64,000 nt of DNA from Liolophura sinensis (Eukaryota > Mollusca > Polyplacophora > Chitonida > Chitonidae), in NCBI RefSeq assembly GCF_032854445.1, contig NW_027017961.1, forward strand, positions 186,001 to 250,000, read 5' to 3'. The number at the start of each line of letters is the position of its first letter. The stretch's first letter is position 1. Below, in pieces: positions 1 to 9,334 of the stretch. Below the pieces are notes generated by a model, which worked only from the letters and a program-made list of their open reading frames with translations, ran no database searches and had not been told where the DNA came from. Both the position numbers and the translations under genes were made by a program.

Positions 1-1504
1 AATAGCATGTTCAGTTACAAGATGAACATTGTAATCATTATAAAAACATAAACAGTTACAAGGTAAACATTGTAATCAGTATACAAGCATGCTCAGTTGC
101 AAAATGGACATTGTAGTTATTACATTAGCATATTCACTTACAAGATGAATATTGTAATCATTATAATAACATCATCAGTTACAACATAAGCATTGTATTC
201 ATTATATTAGCTCGTTCACTTACAAGATGAACATTGTAATCATTATAAAAGCATGTTCAGTTACAAGGTGAACATAGTAATCATTTTAAAAACATGCTCA
301 GTTGCAAGATGAAGATTGTAATCGACATAATAGCATGTTCAGTTATAAGATGAAGATTGTAATCATTATAAAAACATCATCAGTTGCAAGGTGAACATTG
401 TAATCAGTATACAAGCATGCTCAGTTGCAAGATAAACATTGTAATCATTACATTAGCATATTCACTTACAAGATGAATATTGTAATCATTATAATAACAT
501 CATCAGTTACAAAGTAAACATTGTATTCATTATATTAGCACGTTCAATTACAAGATGAACATTGTAATCATTATAATAGCATGTTCAGTTACAAGGTGAA
601 CATTGTAATCTTTATAAAAACATGCTCAGTTACAAGATGAACATTCTAATCATTATAATAGCATGTTCAGTTACAAGGTGGACATTGTAAGTATAAAAGC
701 ATGCTCAGCTGCAAAATGGACATTGTAATCATTACATAAGCATATTTAGTTACAAGATGAATATTGTAATCATTATAATAACATTATCAGTTATAAAATG
801 AACATTGTATTCATTATATTAGCACGTTCAATTACAAGATGAACATTGTAATCATTATAATATGCTCAGTTGCAAGATGAAGATTGTAATCGACATAATA
901 GCATGTTCAGTTACAAGATGAACATTGTAATCATTGTAATAGCATGTTCAGTTACAAAGTGAACATTGTAATCCTTATAATTGCATGTTCAGTTACAAGA
1001 TGAACATTGTAATCATTATAAAAACATCATCAGTTCCAAGCTGAACATTGTAATCAGTATACAAGCATGCTCAGTTGCAAAATGGACATTGTAATCATTG
1101 CAATAGCATATTCAGTTACAAGATGAGCAATGTAATCATTATAATAGCATGCTTAATTACAAGATGAAGATTGTAATTCGTATAATAGCATGCTCAGTTA
1201 CAACATGAACATTGTAATCATTATAATAGCATGCTCAATTACAAGATGAAGATTGTAATTAGTGTAATAGCATGCTCAGTTACAACATGAACATTGTAAT
1301 CATTATAATAGCATGTTCAGTTACAAGATGAACATTGTAATCAGTATAATAGCATGCTCAGTTACAAAATTAATATTTTAATTATTACACTAGTATGCCC
1401 AGTTACAAGATGAACATTGTAATCAGTATAATAGCGTGCTCAGTTACAAGATGAGCAATGTAATCATTATAATAGCATGTTCAGTTACCTGATGAACATT
1501 GTAA
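1..1504. repeat. 41-bp satellite array 0
   Basis: About 37 head-to-tail monomers, the first cut by the window edge. Spacing of successive CAGTT motifs (12, 53, 94) is 41 bp. The commonest monomer has the core TTACAAGATGAACATTGTAA, preceded by a GCATGTTCAG-like segment and followed by an AT-rich ATTATAAT-like segment. A 38-bp short monomer lies near 671-700 (GGACATTGTAAGTATAAAAG). Near 1140-1320 two monomer types alternate, giving an 82-bp dimer repeated about twice. A strongly divergent AT-rich monomer at about 1358-1390 precedes the spacer, as at nearly every array right edge in the window. Confidence 0.97.
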
Positions 1505-2399
1505 GAATTATTTTTAGAATAAATCGCTTCCAAACTCTGGTATATTCACCTTAGTTTAACTAAACGCCATCATATCGTATTTATGTTAATTACATGTAAT
1601 ATTTTAATAGGCATGTTCTTAAATCAAGTGGCCCTTTGTTAGACTGTTTAGCCTTTCAAAACGGAAACTACAGGTATGCATATTTAAGAGAACTTATGTT
1701 TGTCCTTTTTTAAAACCATTTTCTTTATTTCTCAATGAAAAATACATGCATTGTTTCGCACCCCTATTTGCAGCGTTCTGGCAATGGGCCAAATGTGTAG
1801 AATACGATATCTGTGAAATTAATCTGACTGCAATAAAATCAGAAAATTCGACCCCAATTCTTTTATGGTTTTCTCTACGGTTCTTCTATATCGGGACTGG
1901 TCTTGCTGACAATGGTAACTGATGCTGGTCGGCAGGTACACGTACGTTAATGAGATCAATAACTTTGTCTCTTTCTTTCAGGACAAATATGTAAATTATT
2001 AAACTAACGGTTTTGACAGATAAATGTAACAGCTCTGTGATCTCATCATGTTAGAAATGAAATAAAAAATGCGATATAGACGTACTTGAGCTCCTAATAT
2101 GTTTTTTCCAGAGTGCTTACGGTGGACTTCGTTTGGATTCTGTGAGGGTTTTGATAGGTTTGTTATATGTTAATTGTGTATTACTGAAAACTCGCTCCAC
2201 TAACATTATATATACAAACATGTATGCTTGAAGCCTTCCTTTCACTAGGAAATAAAATAGCCTGAGTAGGAGCCTTGTCAGGTGGGGTTATGTATGGGAG
2301 GACTAAGGTTTGCCTAAAGTGAAAGACATAGGTACAGTAAATGGCGCAGAGACATACATGTCTTTACAGATAAATGTTATCTGATCGTCAGTTGCACAG
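1505..2399. repeat. Spacer left arm, S1 (895 bp)
   Basis: This non-satellite, AT-rich sequence starts where the last monomer breaks off after ATTGTAA. It has no long open frame and I do not recognise it. It ends with one half of an old ~50-bp duplication (from about 2351) and the upstream target-site duplication TCAGTTGCACAG at 2388-2399. All eleven complete left arms are 895 bp long. This copy shares with 3334 and 36566 the variant ATTTTAATAGGCATG, so the three form one sub-lineage. A pyrimidine run ending in CAG near 1970-1981 resembles a splice acceptor but has no coding context. Confidence 0.85.
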
Positions 2400-2760
2400 A
2401 CCGGCCCGGATAGCACAGTTGGTAGAGCGTCCGCTTCGGGACCGGTAGATCCAGGATCAATCCTTGGTCGAGTCACACCTAAGACTTTAAAAGAGGAAGT
2501 TGTAACTTCCTCGTTTGGCGTTCAGCATGAAGGGTATAGTGCAACGACTGGTTGACCCGTTTCAGCATAATGGCTCGGGCGGGGCGGCTTACTTGCCTTC
2601 GGTAAGTCGTCTCAGTGATGCAGCACTAAATAAAAGAGCGGTGAAAATCCGTCCTGCAACAAGGAGGCACATTACACGTGCATGCACCCTAATGATTCCT
2701 TCGTCGTCATATGACTGAAAAATTGTTGAGTACGACGTTAAACCCCAAGCACTCACTCAC
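2400..2760 (+). mobile_element. tRNA-derived SINE with conserved core (S1 copy, complete)
   Basis: The 361-bp SINE has a tRNA-like head with A box TAGCACAGTTGG at 2411-2422 and a B-box-like GGATCAATCC at 2454-2463. A GC-rich conserved centre follows (about 2570-2690), then a tail ending in an ACTC repeat. It is flanked by identical 12-bp direct repeats TCAGTTGCACAG at 2388-2399 and 2761-2772. It is 5 bp shorter than the copies in L spacers: one ACTC unit fewer and one G fewer in the run near 2531. It carries TTGTAACTTCC, like the other S copies, where T and L copies have TTGTGACTTCC. Short open frames here have no sign of coding use. Confidence 0.85.
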
Positions 2761-2782
2761 TCAGTTGCACAGCGACATACAT

Positions 2783-3333
2783 ACAAGATGAAGATTGTAA
2801 TCGACATAATAGCATGTTCAGTTACAAGATGAACATTGTAATCATTGTAATAGCATGTTCAGTTACAAAGTGAACATTGTAATCCTTATAATTGCATGTT
2901 CAGTTACAAGATGAACATTGTAATCATTATAAAAACATCATCAGTTCCAAGGTGAACATTGTAATCAGTATACAAGCATGCTCAGTTGCGAAATGGACAT
3001 TGTAATCATTGCAATAGCATATTCAGTTACAAGATGAGCAATGTAATCATTATAATAGCATGCTCAATTACAAGATGAAGATTGTAATTCGTATAGTAGC
3101 ATGCTCAGTTACAACATGAACATTGTAATCATTATAATGGCATGTTCAGTTACAAGATGAACATTGTAATCAGTATAATAGCATGCTCAGTTACAAAATT
3201 AATATTTTAATTATTACACTAGTATGCCCAGTTACAAGATGAACATTGTAATCAGTATAATAGCGTGCTCAGTTACAAGATGAGCAATGTAATCATTATA
3301 ATAGCATGTTCAGTTACCAGATGAACATTGTAA
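2783..3333. repeat. 41-bp satellite array 1
   Basis: This is the shortest array (551 bp, about 13 monomers). It starts abruptly at ACAAGATG, joined to the SINE downstream flank GACATACAT. It corresponds to the array at 34990-36565, which is 1025 bp longer, exactly 25 x 41, so one is probably a deletion or expansion of the other. The match at offset 33,232 begins inside this array near 2949. Confidence 0.95.
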
Positions 3334-4228
3334 GAATTATTTTTAGAATAAATCGCTTCCAAACTCTGGTATATTCACCTTAGTTTAACTAAACGCCATC
3401 ATATCGTATTTATGTTAATTACATGTAATATTTTAATAGGCATGTTCTTAAATCAAATGGCCCTTTGTTAGACTGTTTAGCCTTTCAAAACGGAAACTAC
3501 AGGTATGCATATTTAAGAGAACTTATGTTTGTCCTTTTTTAAAACCATTTTCTTCATTCCTCAATGAAAAATACATGCATTGTTTCGCACCCCTATTTGC
3601 AGCGTTCTGGCAATGGGCCAAATGTGTAGAATACGATATCTGTGAAATTAATCTGACTGCAATAAAATCAGAAAATTCGACCCCAATTCTTTTATGGTTT
3701 TCTCTACGGTTCTTCTATATCGGGACTAGTCTTGCTGACAATGGTAACTGATGCTCGTCGGCAGGTACACGTACGTTAATGAGATCAATAACTTTGTCTC
3801 TTTCTTTCAGGACAAATATGTAACTTATTAAACTAACGGTTTTGACAGATAAATGTAACAGCTCTGTGATCTCATCATGTTAGAAATGAAATAAAAAATG
3901 CGATATAGACGTACTTGAGCTCCTAATATGTTTTTTCCAGAGTGCTTACGGTGGACTTCGTTTGGATTCTGTGAGGGTTTTGATAGGTCTGTTATATGTT
4001 AATTGTGTATTACTGAAAACTCGCTCCACTAACATTATATATACAAACATGTATGCTTAAAGCCTTCCTTTCACTAGGAAATAAAATAGCCTGAGTAGGA
4101 GCCTTGTCAGGTGGGGTTATGTATGGGAGGACTAAGGTTTGCCTGAAGTGAAAGACATAGGTACAGTAAATGGCGCAGAGACATACATGTCTTTACAGAT
4201 AAATGTTATCTGATCGTCAGTTGCACAG
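3334..4228. repeat. Spacer left arm, T2 (895 bp)
   Basis: Same left arm as at 1505, differing by a few substitutions (for example AAATCAAATGGCC here against AAATCAAGTGGCC). It ends with the upstream target-site duplication at 4217-4228. No gene is visible. Confidence 0.85.
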
Positions 4229-4503
4229 ACCGGCCCGGATAGCACAGTTGGTAGAGCGTCCGCTTCGGGACCGGTAGATCCAGGATCAATCCTTGGTCGA
4301 GTCACACCTAAGACTTTAAAAGAGGAAGTTGTGACTTCCTCGTTTGGCGTTCAGCATGAAGGGGGATAGTGCAACGACTGGTTGACCCGTTTCAGCATAA
4401 TGGCTCGGGCGGGGCGACTTACTTGCCTTCGGTAAGTCGTCTCAGTGATGCAGCACTAAATAAAAGAGCGGTGAAAATCCGTCCTGCAACAAGGAGGCAC
4501 ATT
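4229..4503 (+). mobile_element. SINE truncated at 3' end (T2 copy)
   Basis: The head is intact, with A box at 4240-4251 and B-box-like sequence at 4283-4292. The element stops inside the conserved region after GGAGGCACATT and passes directly into a satellite monomer (GCAAGATAAAC). The tail, the ACTC repeat and the downstream target-site duplication are missing. ATT is shared at the joint, which fits recombination or end joining at microhomology. Being 275 bp with a normal upstream flank, it is a later deletion derivative and not a 5'-truncated retroposition event. Confidence 0.85.
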
Positions 4504-5643
4504 GCAAGATAAACATTGTAATCATTACATTAGCATATTCACTTACAAGATGAATATTGTAATCATTATAATAACATCATCAGTTACAAAGTAAACATTG
4601 TATTCATTATATTAGCACGTTCAATTACAAGATGAACATTGTAATCATTATAAAAGCATGTTCAGCTACAAGGTGAACATTGTAATCTTTATAAAAACAT
4701 GCTCAGTTACAAGATGAACATTGTAATCATTATAATAGCATGTTCAGTTACAAGGTGGACATTGTAAGTATAAAAGCATGCTCAGTTGCAAAATGGACAT
4801 TGTAATCATTACATAAGCATATTTAGTTACAAGATGAATATTGTAATCATTATAATAACATCATCAGTTACAAAATGAACATTGTATTCATTATATTAGC
4901 ACGTTCAATTACAAGATGAACATTGTAATCATTATAATATCATGCTCAGTTTCAAGATAAATATTGTAATCGATATAATAGCATGTTCAGTTACAAGATG
5001 AACATTGTAATCATTATAAAAACATCATCAGTTACAAGGTGAACATTGTAATCAGTATACAAGCATGCTCAGTTGCAAGATAAACATTGTAATCATTACA
5101 TTAGCATATTCACTTACAAGATGAATATTGTAATCATTATAATAACATCATCAGTTACAAAGTAAACATTGTATTCATTATATTAGCACGTTCAATTACA
5201 AGATGAACATTGTAATCATTATAAAAGCATGTTCAGTTACAAGGTGAACATTGTAATCTTTATAAAAACATGCTCAGTTACAAGATGAACATTCTAATCA
5301 TTATAATAGCATGTTCAGTTACAAGGTGGACATTGTAAGTATAAAAGCATGCTCAGTTGCAAAATGGACATTGTAATCATTACATAAGCATATTTAGTTA
5401 CAAGATGAACATTGTAATCATTATAATAACATCATCAGTTACAAAATGAACATTGTATTCATTATATTAGCACGTTCAATTACAAGATGAACATTGTAAT
5501 CATTATAATATCATGCTCAGTTGCAAGATAAAGATTGTAATCGACATAATAGCATGTTCAGTTACAAGATGAACATTGTAATCATTGTAATAACATGTTC
5601 AGTTACAAAGTGAACATTGTAATCATTATAAAAACATCATCAG
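4502..5643. repeat. 571-bp higher-order repeat, two tandem copies
   Basis: Monomer variants occur in the same order in 4502-5072 and 5073-5643. The set includes the TTGCAAGATAAAC monomer, the AGCACGTTCAATTAC monomer, the 38-bp short monomer and the TGGACATTGTAATCATTACA monomer. The second copy diverges towards its end. Estimated by eye from marker spacing. Confidence 0.75.
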
Positions 5644-7339
5644 TTGCAAGGTGAACATTGTAATCAGTATACAAGCATGCTCAGTTGCCAAATGGACATT
5701 GTAATCATTACAATAGCATATTCAGTTACAAGATGATCATTGTAATCATTATAATAATGCGCTCAGTTACAAGGTGAACCATTAATCATTGTAATAGCAT
5801 GTTCAGTTACAAAGTGAACATTGTAATCCTTATAATTGCATGTTCAGTTACAAGATGAACATTGTAATCATTATAAAAACATAAACAGTTACAAGGTGAA
5901 CATTGTAATCAGTATACAAGCATGCTCAGTTGCAAAATGGACATTGTAATCATTACATTAGCATATTCACTTACAAGATGAATATTGTAACTATTTTAAT
6001 AACATCATCAGTTACAATGTAAACATTGTATTCATTATATTAGCTCGTTCACTTACAAGATAAACATTGTAATCATTATAAAAGCATGTTCAGTTACAAG
6101 GTGAACATAGTAATCATTTTAAAAACATGCTCAGTTGCAAGATGAAGATTGTAATCGACATAATAGCATGTTCAGTTATAAGATGAACATTGTAATCATT
6201 ATAAAAACATCATCAGTAGCAAGGTGAACATTGTAATCAGTATACAAGCATGCTCAGTTGCAAGATAAACATTGTATTCATTATATTAGCACGTTCAATT
6301 ACAAGATGAACATTGTAATCATTAAAAAAGCATGTTCAGTTACAAGGTGAACATTGTAATCTTTATAAAAACATGCTCAGTTACAAGATGAACATTCTAA
6401 TCATTATAATAGCATGTTCAGTTACAAGGTGGACATTGTAAGTATAAAAGCATGCTCAGTTGCAAAATGGACATTGTAATCATTACATAAGCATATTTAG
6501 TTACAAGATGAATATTGTAATCATTATATAAACATCATCAGTTACAAAATGAACATTGTATTCATTATATTAGCACGTTCAATTACAAGATGAACATTGT
6601 AATCATTATAATATCATGCCCAGTTGCAAGATAAAGATTGTAATCGACATAATAGCATGTTCAGTTACAAGATGAACATTGTAATCATTGTAATAGCATG
6701 TTCAGTTACAAAGTGAACATTGTAATCCTTATAATTGCATGTTCAGTTACAAGATGAACGTTGTAATCATTATAAAAACATCATCAGTTCCTAGGTGAAC
6801 ATTGTAATCAGTATACAAGCATGCTCAGTTGCAAAATGGACATTGTAATCATTGCAATAGCATATTCAGTTACAAGATGAACATTGCAATCATTATAATA
6901 ATGTGCTCAGTTACAAGGAGAACATTGAAATCATTACAATAGCGTGCTCAGTTACAAGGTGAACATTGTAATCATTATAAAACATGCCCAGTTACAAGAT
7001 GAACATTGTAATAGTTAAAATAGCATGCTCAAATACAAGATGAGCAATGTAATCATTATAATAGCATGCTCAATTACAAGATGAAAATTGTAATTCGTAT
7101 AATAGCATGCTCAGTTACAACATGAACATTGTAATCATTATAATAGCATGTTCAGTTACAAGATGAACATTGTAATCAGTATAATAGCATGCTCAGTTAC
7201 AAAATTAATATTTTAATTATTACACTAGTATGCCCAGTTACAAGATGAACATTGTAATCAGTATAATAGCGTGCTCAGTTACAAGATGAGCAATGTAATC
7301 ATTATAATAGCATGTTCAGTTACCAGATGAACATTGTAA
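4504..7339. repeat. 41-bp satellite array 2
   Basis: 2836 bp, about 69 monomers. A 14-monomer block of 571 bp is tandemly repeated at its start (TTGCAAGATAAAC at 4502 and 5073; 14 x 41 minus the 3 bp missing from one short monomer). An irregular monomer near 5766-5790 lacks several bases (GAACCATTAATC). The array ends with the divergent pre-spacer monomer at about 7199-7235. Its copy in the second giant unit, 37736-40571, has the same length. Confidence 0.95.
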
Positions 7340-8234
7340 GAATTATTTTTAGAATAAATCGCTTCCAAACTCTGGTATATTCACCTTAGTTTAACTAAAC
7401 GCCATCATATCGTATTTATGTTAATTACATGTAATATTGTAATAGGCATGTTCTTAAGTCAAGTGGCCCTTTGTTAGACTGTTTAGCCTTTCAAAACGGA
7501 AACTACAGGTATGCATATTTAAGAGAACTTAAGTTTGTCCTTTTTTAAAACCATTTTCTTCATTCCTCAATGAAAAATACATGCATTGTTTCGCACCCCT
7601 ATTTGCAGCGTACTGGCAATGGGCCAAATGTGTAGAATACGATATCTGTGAAATTAATCTGACTGCAATAAAATCAGAAAATTCGACCCCAATTCTTTTA
7701 TGGTTTTCTCTACGGTTCTTCTATATCGGGACTAGTCTTGCTGACAATGGTAACTGATGCTCGTCGGCAGGTACACGTACGTTAATGAGATCAATAACTT
7801 TGTCTCTTTCTTTCAGGACAAATATGTAACTTATTAAACTAACGGTTTTGACAGATAAATGTAACAGCTCTGTGATCTCATCATGTTAGAAATGAAATGA
7901 AAAATGCGATATAGACGTACTTGAGCTCCTAATATGTTTTTTCCAGAGTGCTTACGGTGGACTTCGTTTGGATTATGTGAGGGTTTTGATAGGTCTGTTA
8001 TATGTTAATTGTGTATTACTGAAAACTCGCTCCACTAACATTATATATACAAACATGTTTGCTTAAAGCCTTCCTTTCACTAGGAAATAAAATAGCCTGA
8101 GTAGGAGCCTTGTCAGGTGGGGTTATGTATGGGAGGACTAAGGTTTGCCTGAAGTGAAAGACATAGGTACAGTAAATGGCGCAGAGACATACATGTCTTT
8201 ACAGATAAATGTTATCTGATCGTCAGTTGCACAG
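7340..8234. repeat. Spacer left arm, L3 (895 bp)
   Basis: This copy has the variants TTTTTAGAATAAATCG, CTTAAGTCAAG, GTACTGGCAAT, GAAATGAAAAATG and GGATTATGTGAGG. The first half of the old ~50-bp duplication is at 8186-8234 and its last 12 bp are the upstream target-site duplication at 8223-8234. No gene is visible. Confidence 0.85.
8186..8226. repeat. Old ~50-bp duplication, upstream half
   Basis: The 37 bp from 8186 match the 37 bp from 8614, on the far side of the SINE, at 34 positions. Without the SINE and one target-site duplication the two halves would be adjacent with a period of 50 bp. The same pair flanks the SINE in every L spacer. Confidence 0.8.
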
Positions 8235-8600
8235 ACCGGCCCGGATAGCACAGTTGGTAGAGCGTCCGCTTCGGGACCGGTAGATCCAGGATCAATCCTT
8301 GGTCGAGTCACACCTAAGACTTTAAAAGAGGAAGTTGTGACTTCCTCGTTTGGCGTTCAGCATGAAGGGGGATAGTGCAACGACTGGTTGACCCGTTTCA
8401 GTATAATGGCTCGGGCGGGGCGGCTTACTTGCCTTCGGTAAGTCGTCTCAGTGATGCAGCACTAAATAAAAGAGCGGTGAAAATCCGTCCTGCAACAAGG
8501 AGGCACATTACACGTGCATGCACCCTAATGATTCCTTCGTCGTCATATGACTGAAAAATTGTTGAGTACGACGTTAAACCCCAAGCACTCACTCACTCAC
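8235..8600 (+). mobile_element. tRNA-derived SINE with conserved core (L3 copy, complete)
   Basis: Reference copy, 366 bp. Order of parts: tRNA-like head (about 8237-8305), a short linker with an AAGTTGTGACTT palindrome-like stretch, a conserved centre with GGCGGGGCGGCTTACTTGCC and GCAGCACTAAATAAAAGAGC (about 8405-8520), and a tail with GTTGAGTACGACGTTAAACC and an ACTC repeat ending at 8600. Target-site duplications TCAGTTGCACAG lie at 8223-8234 and 8601-8612. The anticodon-like loop reads TTCGGGA, as in a tRNA-Pro(CGG), but the stem is imperfect. Family assignment to the V-SINE/RUDI or Nin-DC group rests on recognition, not on a search. The element has no coding capacity and would depend on a partner LINE. 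Confidence 0.88.
8246..8298 (+). promoter_or_regulatory. Internal RNA polymerase III promoter of the SINE (A and B boxes)
   Basis: A box TAGCACAGTTGG at 8246-8257 fits TRGCNNAGYNGG fully. The B-box-like GGATCAATCC at 8289-8298 differs from GGTTCAATCC at one position, so promoter strength may be reduced. The boxes are 31 bp apart, normal for a tRNA-like type 2 promoter. The same boxes lie 11-22 and 54-63 bp after the start of every SINE copy in the window. Confidence 0.7.
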
Positions 8601-9334
8601 TCAGTTGCACAGCGACATACATGTCTATACAGAAAAATGCTATCTGATCGCAGTCAGTGTAAAATTCCTGACGGTGTTTACTGTGCAGCAGAGATTCAGG
8701 ATGGTGCTTACTGTGTAGCAGAGTTTCAGGATGGTATTTACTGTGCAGCAGAGATTCAGGATGGTGTTTACGGTGCAACAGAGATTCAGTATGGTGTTAA
8801 TTGATTTAATCAACGATTCAGGAAAACACAGTGATCCAGGTTTAGAAGCTGCCTGACTTCAGGTTATATTAATATCTTGAAGTAATGATACTGCGTTGCT
8901 TGAAACCATTTAAACATCCGAATTCCACTGACTCTGTCAACACGCTGGATGAAAGAATATATTGGAGTGAAATCAGTTAGAGAAACACATGATTTTCTAT
9001 CGGCCTCACAACGTTTTACATTTTACTTACTTATTTAATTTTTGTTTGAGGAGGGCCTCAGTTACCGAGGGGGTCAGCACGCCATCGCCCTCTGTAATCC
9101 CACATGGAACACTGGGGTTAGAGCTGATTTCCTAGCTGGCACCATCTTTTAAGTGCCAATATTGAGAAATGCCTTCTATTTCTTCTCAACGATCAACGGT
9201 ACAAAGATGCAGTTTGGACCAAATACACGCTAAAAAGCTCATCTTATCCCCACACATTATCCACACTAAATCTTTCATTTTTCCCCTCAGCTGAAATAGA
9301 CTAAATCCAGTTAAAGAGACTCGTGTCTTATGAT
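8601..9334. repeat. Spacer right arm, L3 (734 bp)
   Basis: It opens with the downstream target-site duplication (8601-8612) and the second half of the old ~50-bp duplication (from 8614). A 30-bp minisatellite follows (8673-8792). The remaining 540 bp are unrecognised and include a GC-richer stretch at about 9048-9160 (GAGGAGGGCCTCAGTTACCG, then GGGGGTCAGCACGCCATCGC). The arm ends at CTTATG, where satellite resumes with ATAGCATGCTCAG. I saw no terminal inverted repeat between spacer ends. Confidence 0.8.
8673..8792. repeat. 30-bp minisatellite, four units (L3)
   Basis: Four tandem 30-bp units start at 8673, 8703, 8733 and 8763, with a 6-bp fragment after. A unit runs from GGTGTTTACTG to GATTCAGGAT. 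Because 30 is a multiple of three the stretch reads open on both strands (10-residue repeat DGVYCAAEIQ on the plus strand). The plus-strand frame starts inside the SINE tail, so I treat it as a chance open frame and not a gene. Confidence 0.9.

Noticed and set aside
1970-1985. Splice acceptor-like pyrimidine tract with CAG in the left arm
   Set aside because: No open frame or matching donor around it; such motifs are common by chance in AT-rich DNA.
2515-2718. 67-codon open frame (also at 30881 and 34718) as a gene
   Set aside because: It lies wholly inside the SINE, starts at a non-ATG codon, and is open only because S-type copies have fewer Gs in a short run. SINEs do not encode protein.
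8237-8305. Functional tRNA gene
   Set aside because: A and B boxes are present, but the anticodon stem and acceptor stem do not pair well, and it is the head of a SINE with target-site duplications.
8593-8778. 61-codon minus-strand open frame over the minisatellite (six copies)
   Set aside because: It is the shadow of a 30-bp repeat whose length is a multiple of three; no start context, no recognisable domain.
7340-9334. Whole L spacer as a DNA transposon or Helitron-type element carrying the satellite
   Set aside because: Comparing its two ends shows no terminal inverted repeat or clear target-site duplication, and I could not identify a convincing terminal hairpin. Elements with internal tandem repeats are known in molluscs, so a genome-wide search for isolated copies with fixed ends would settle it.
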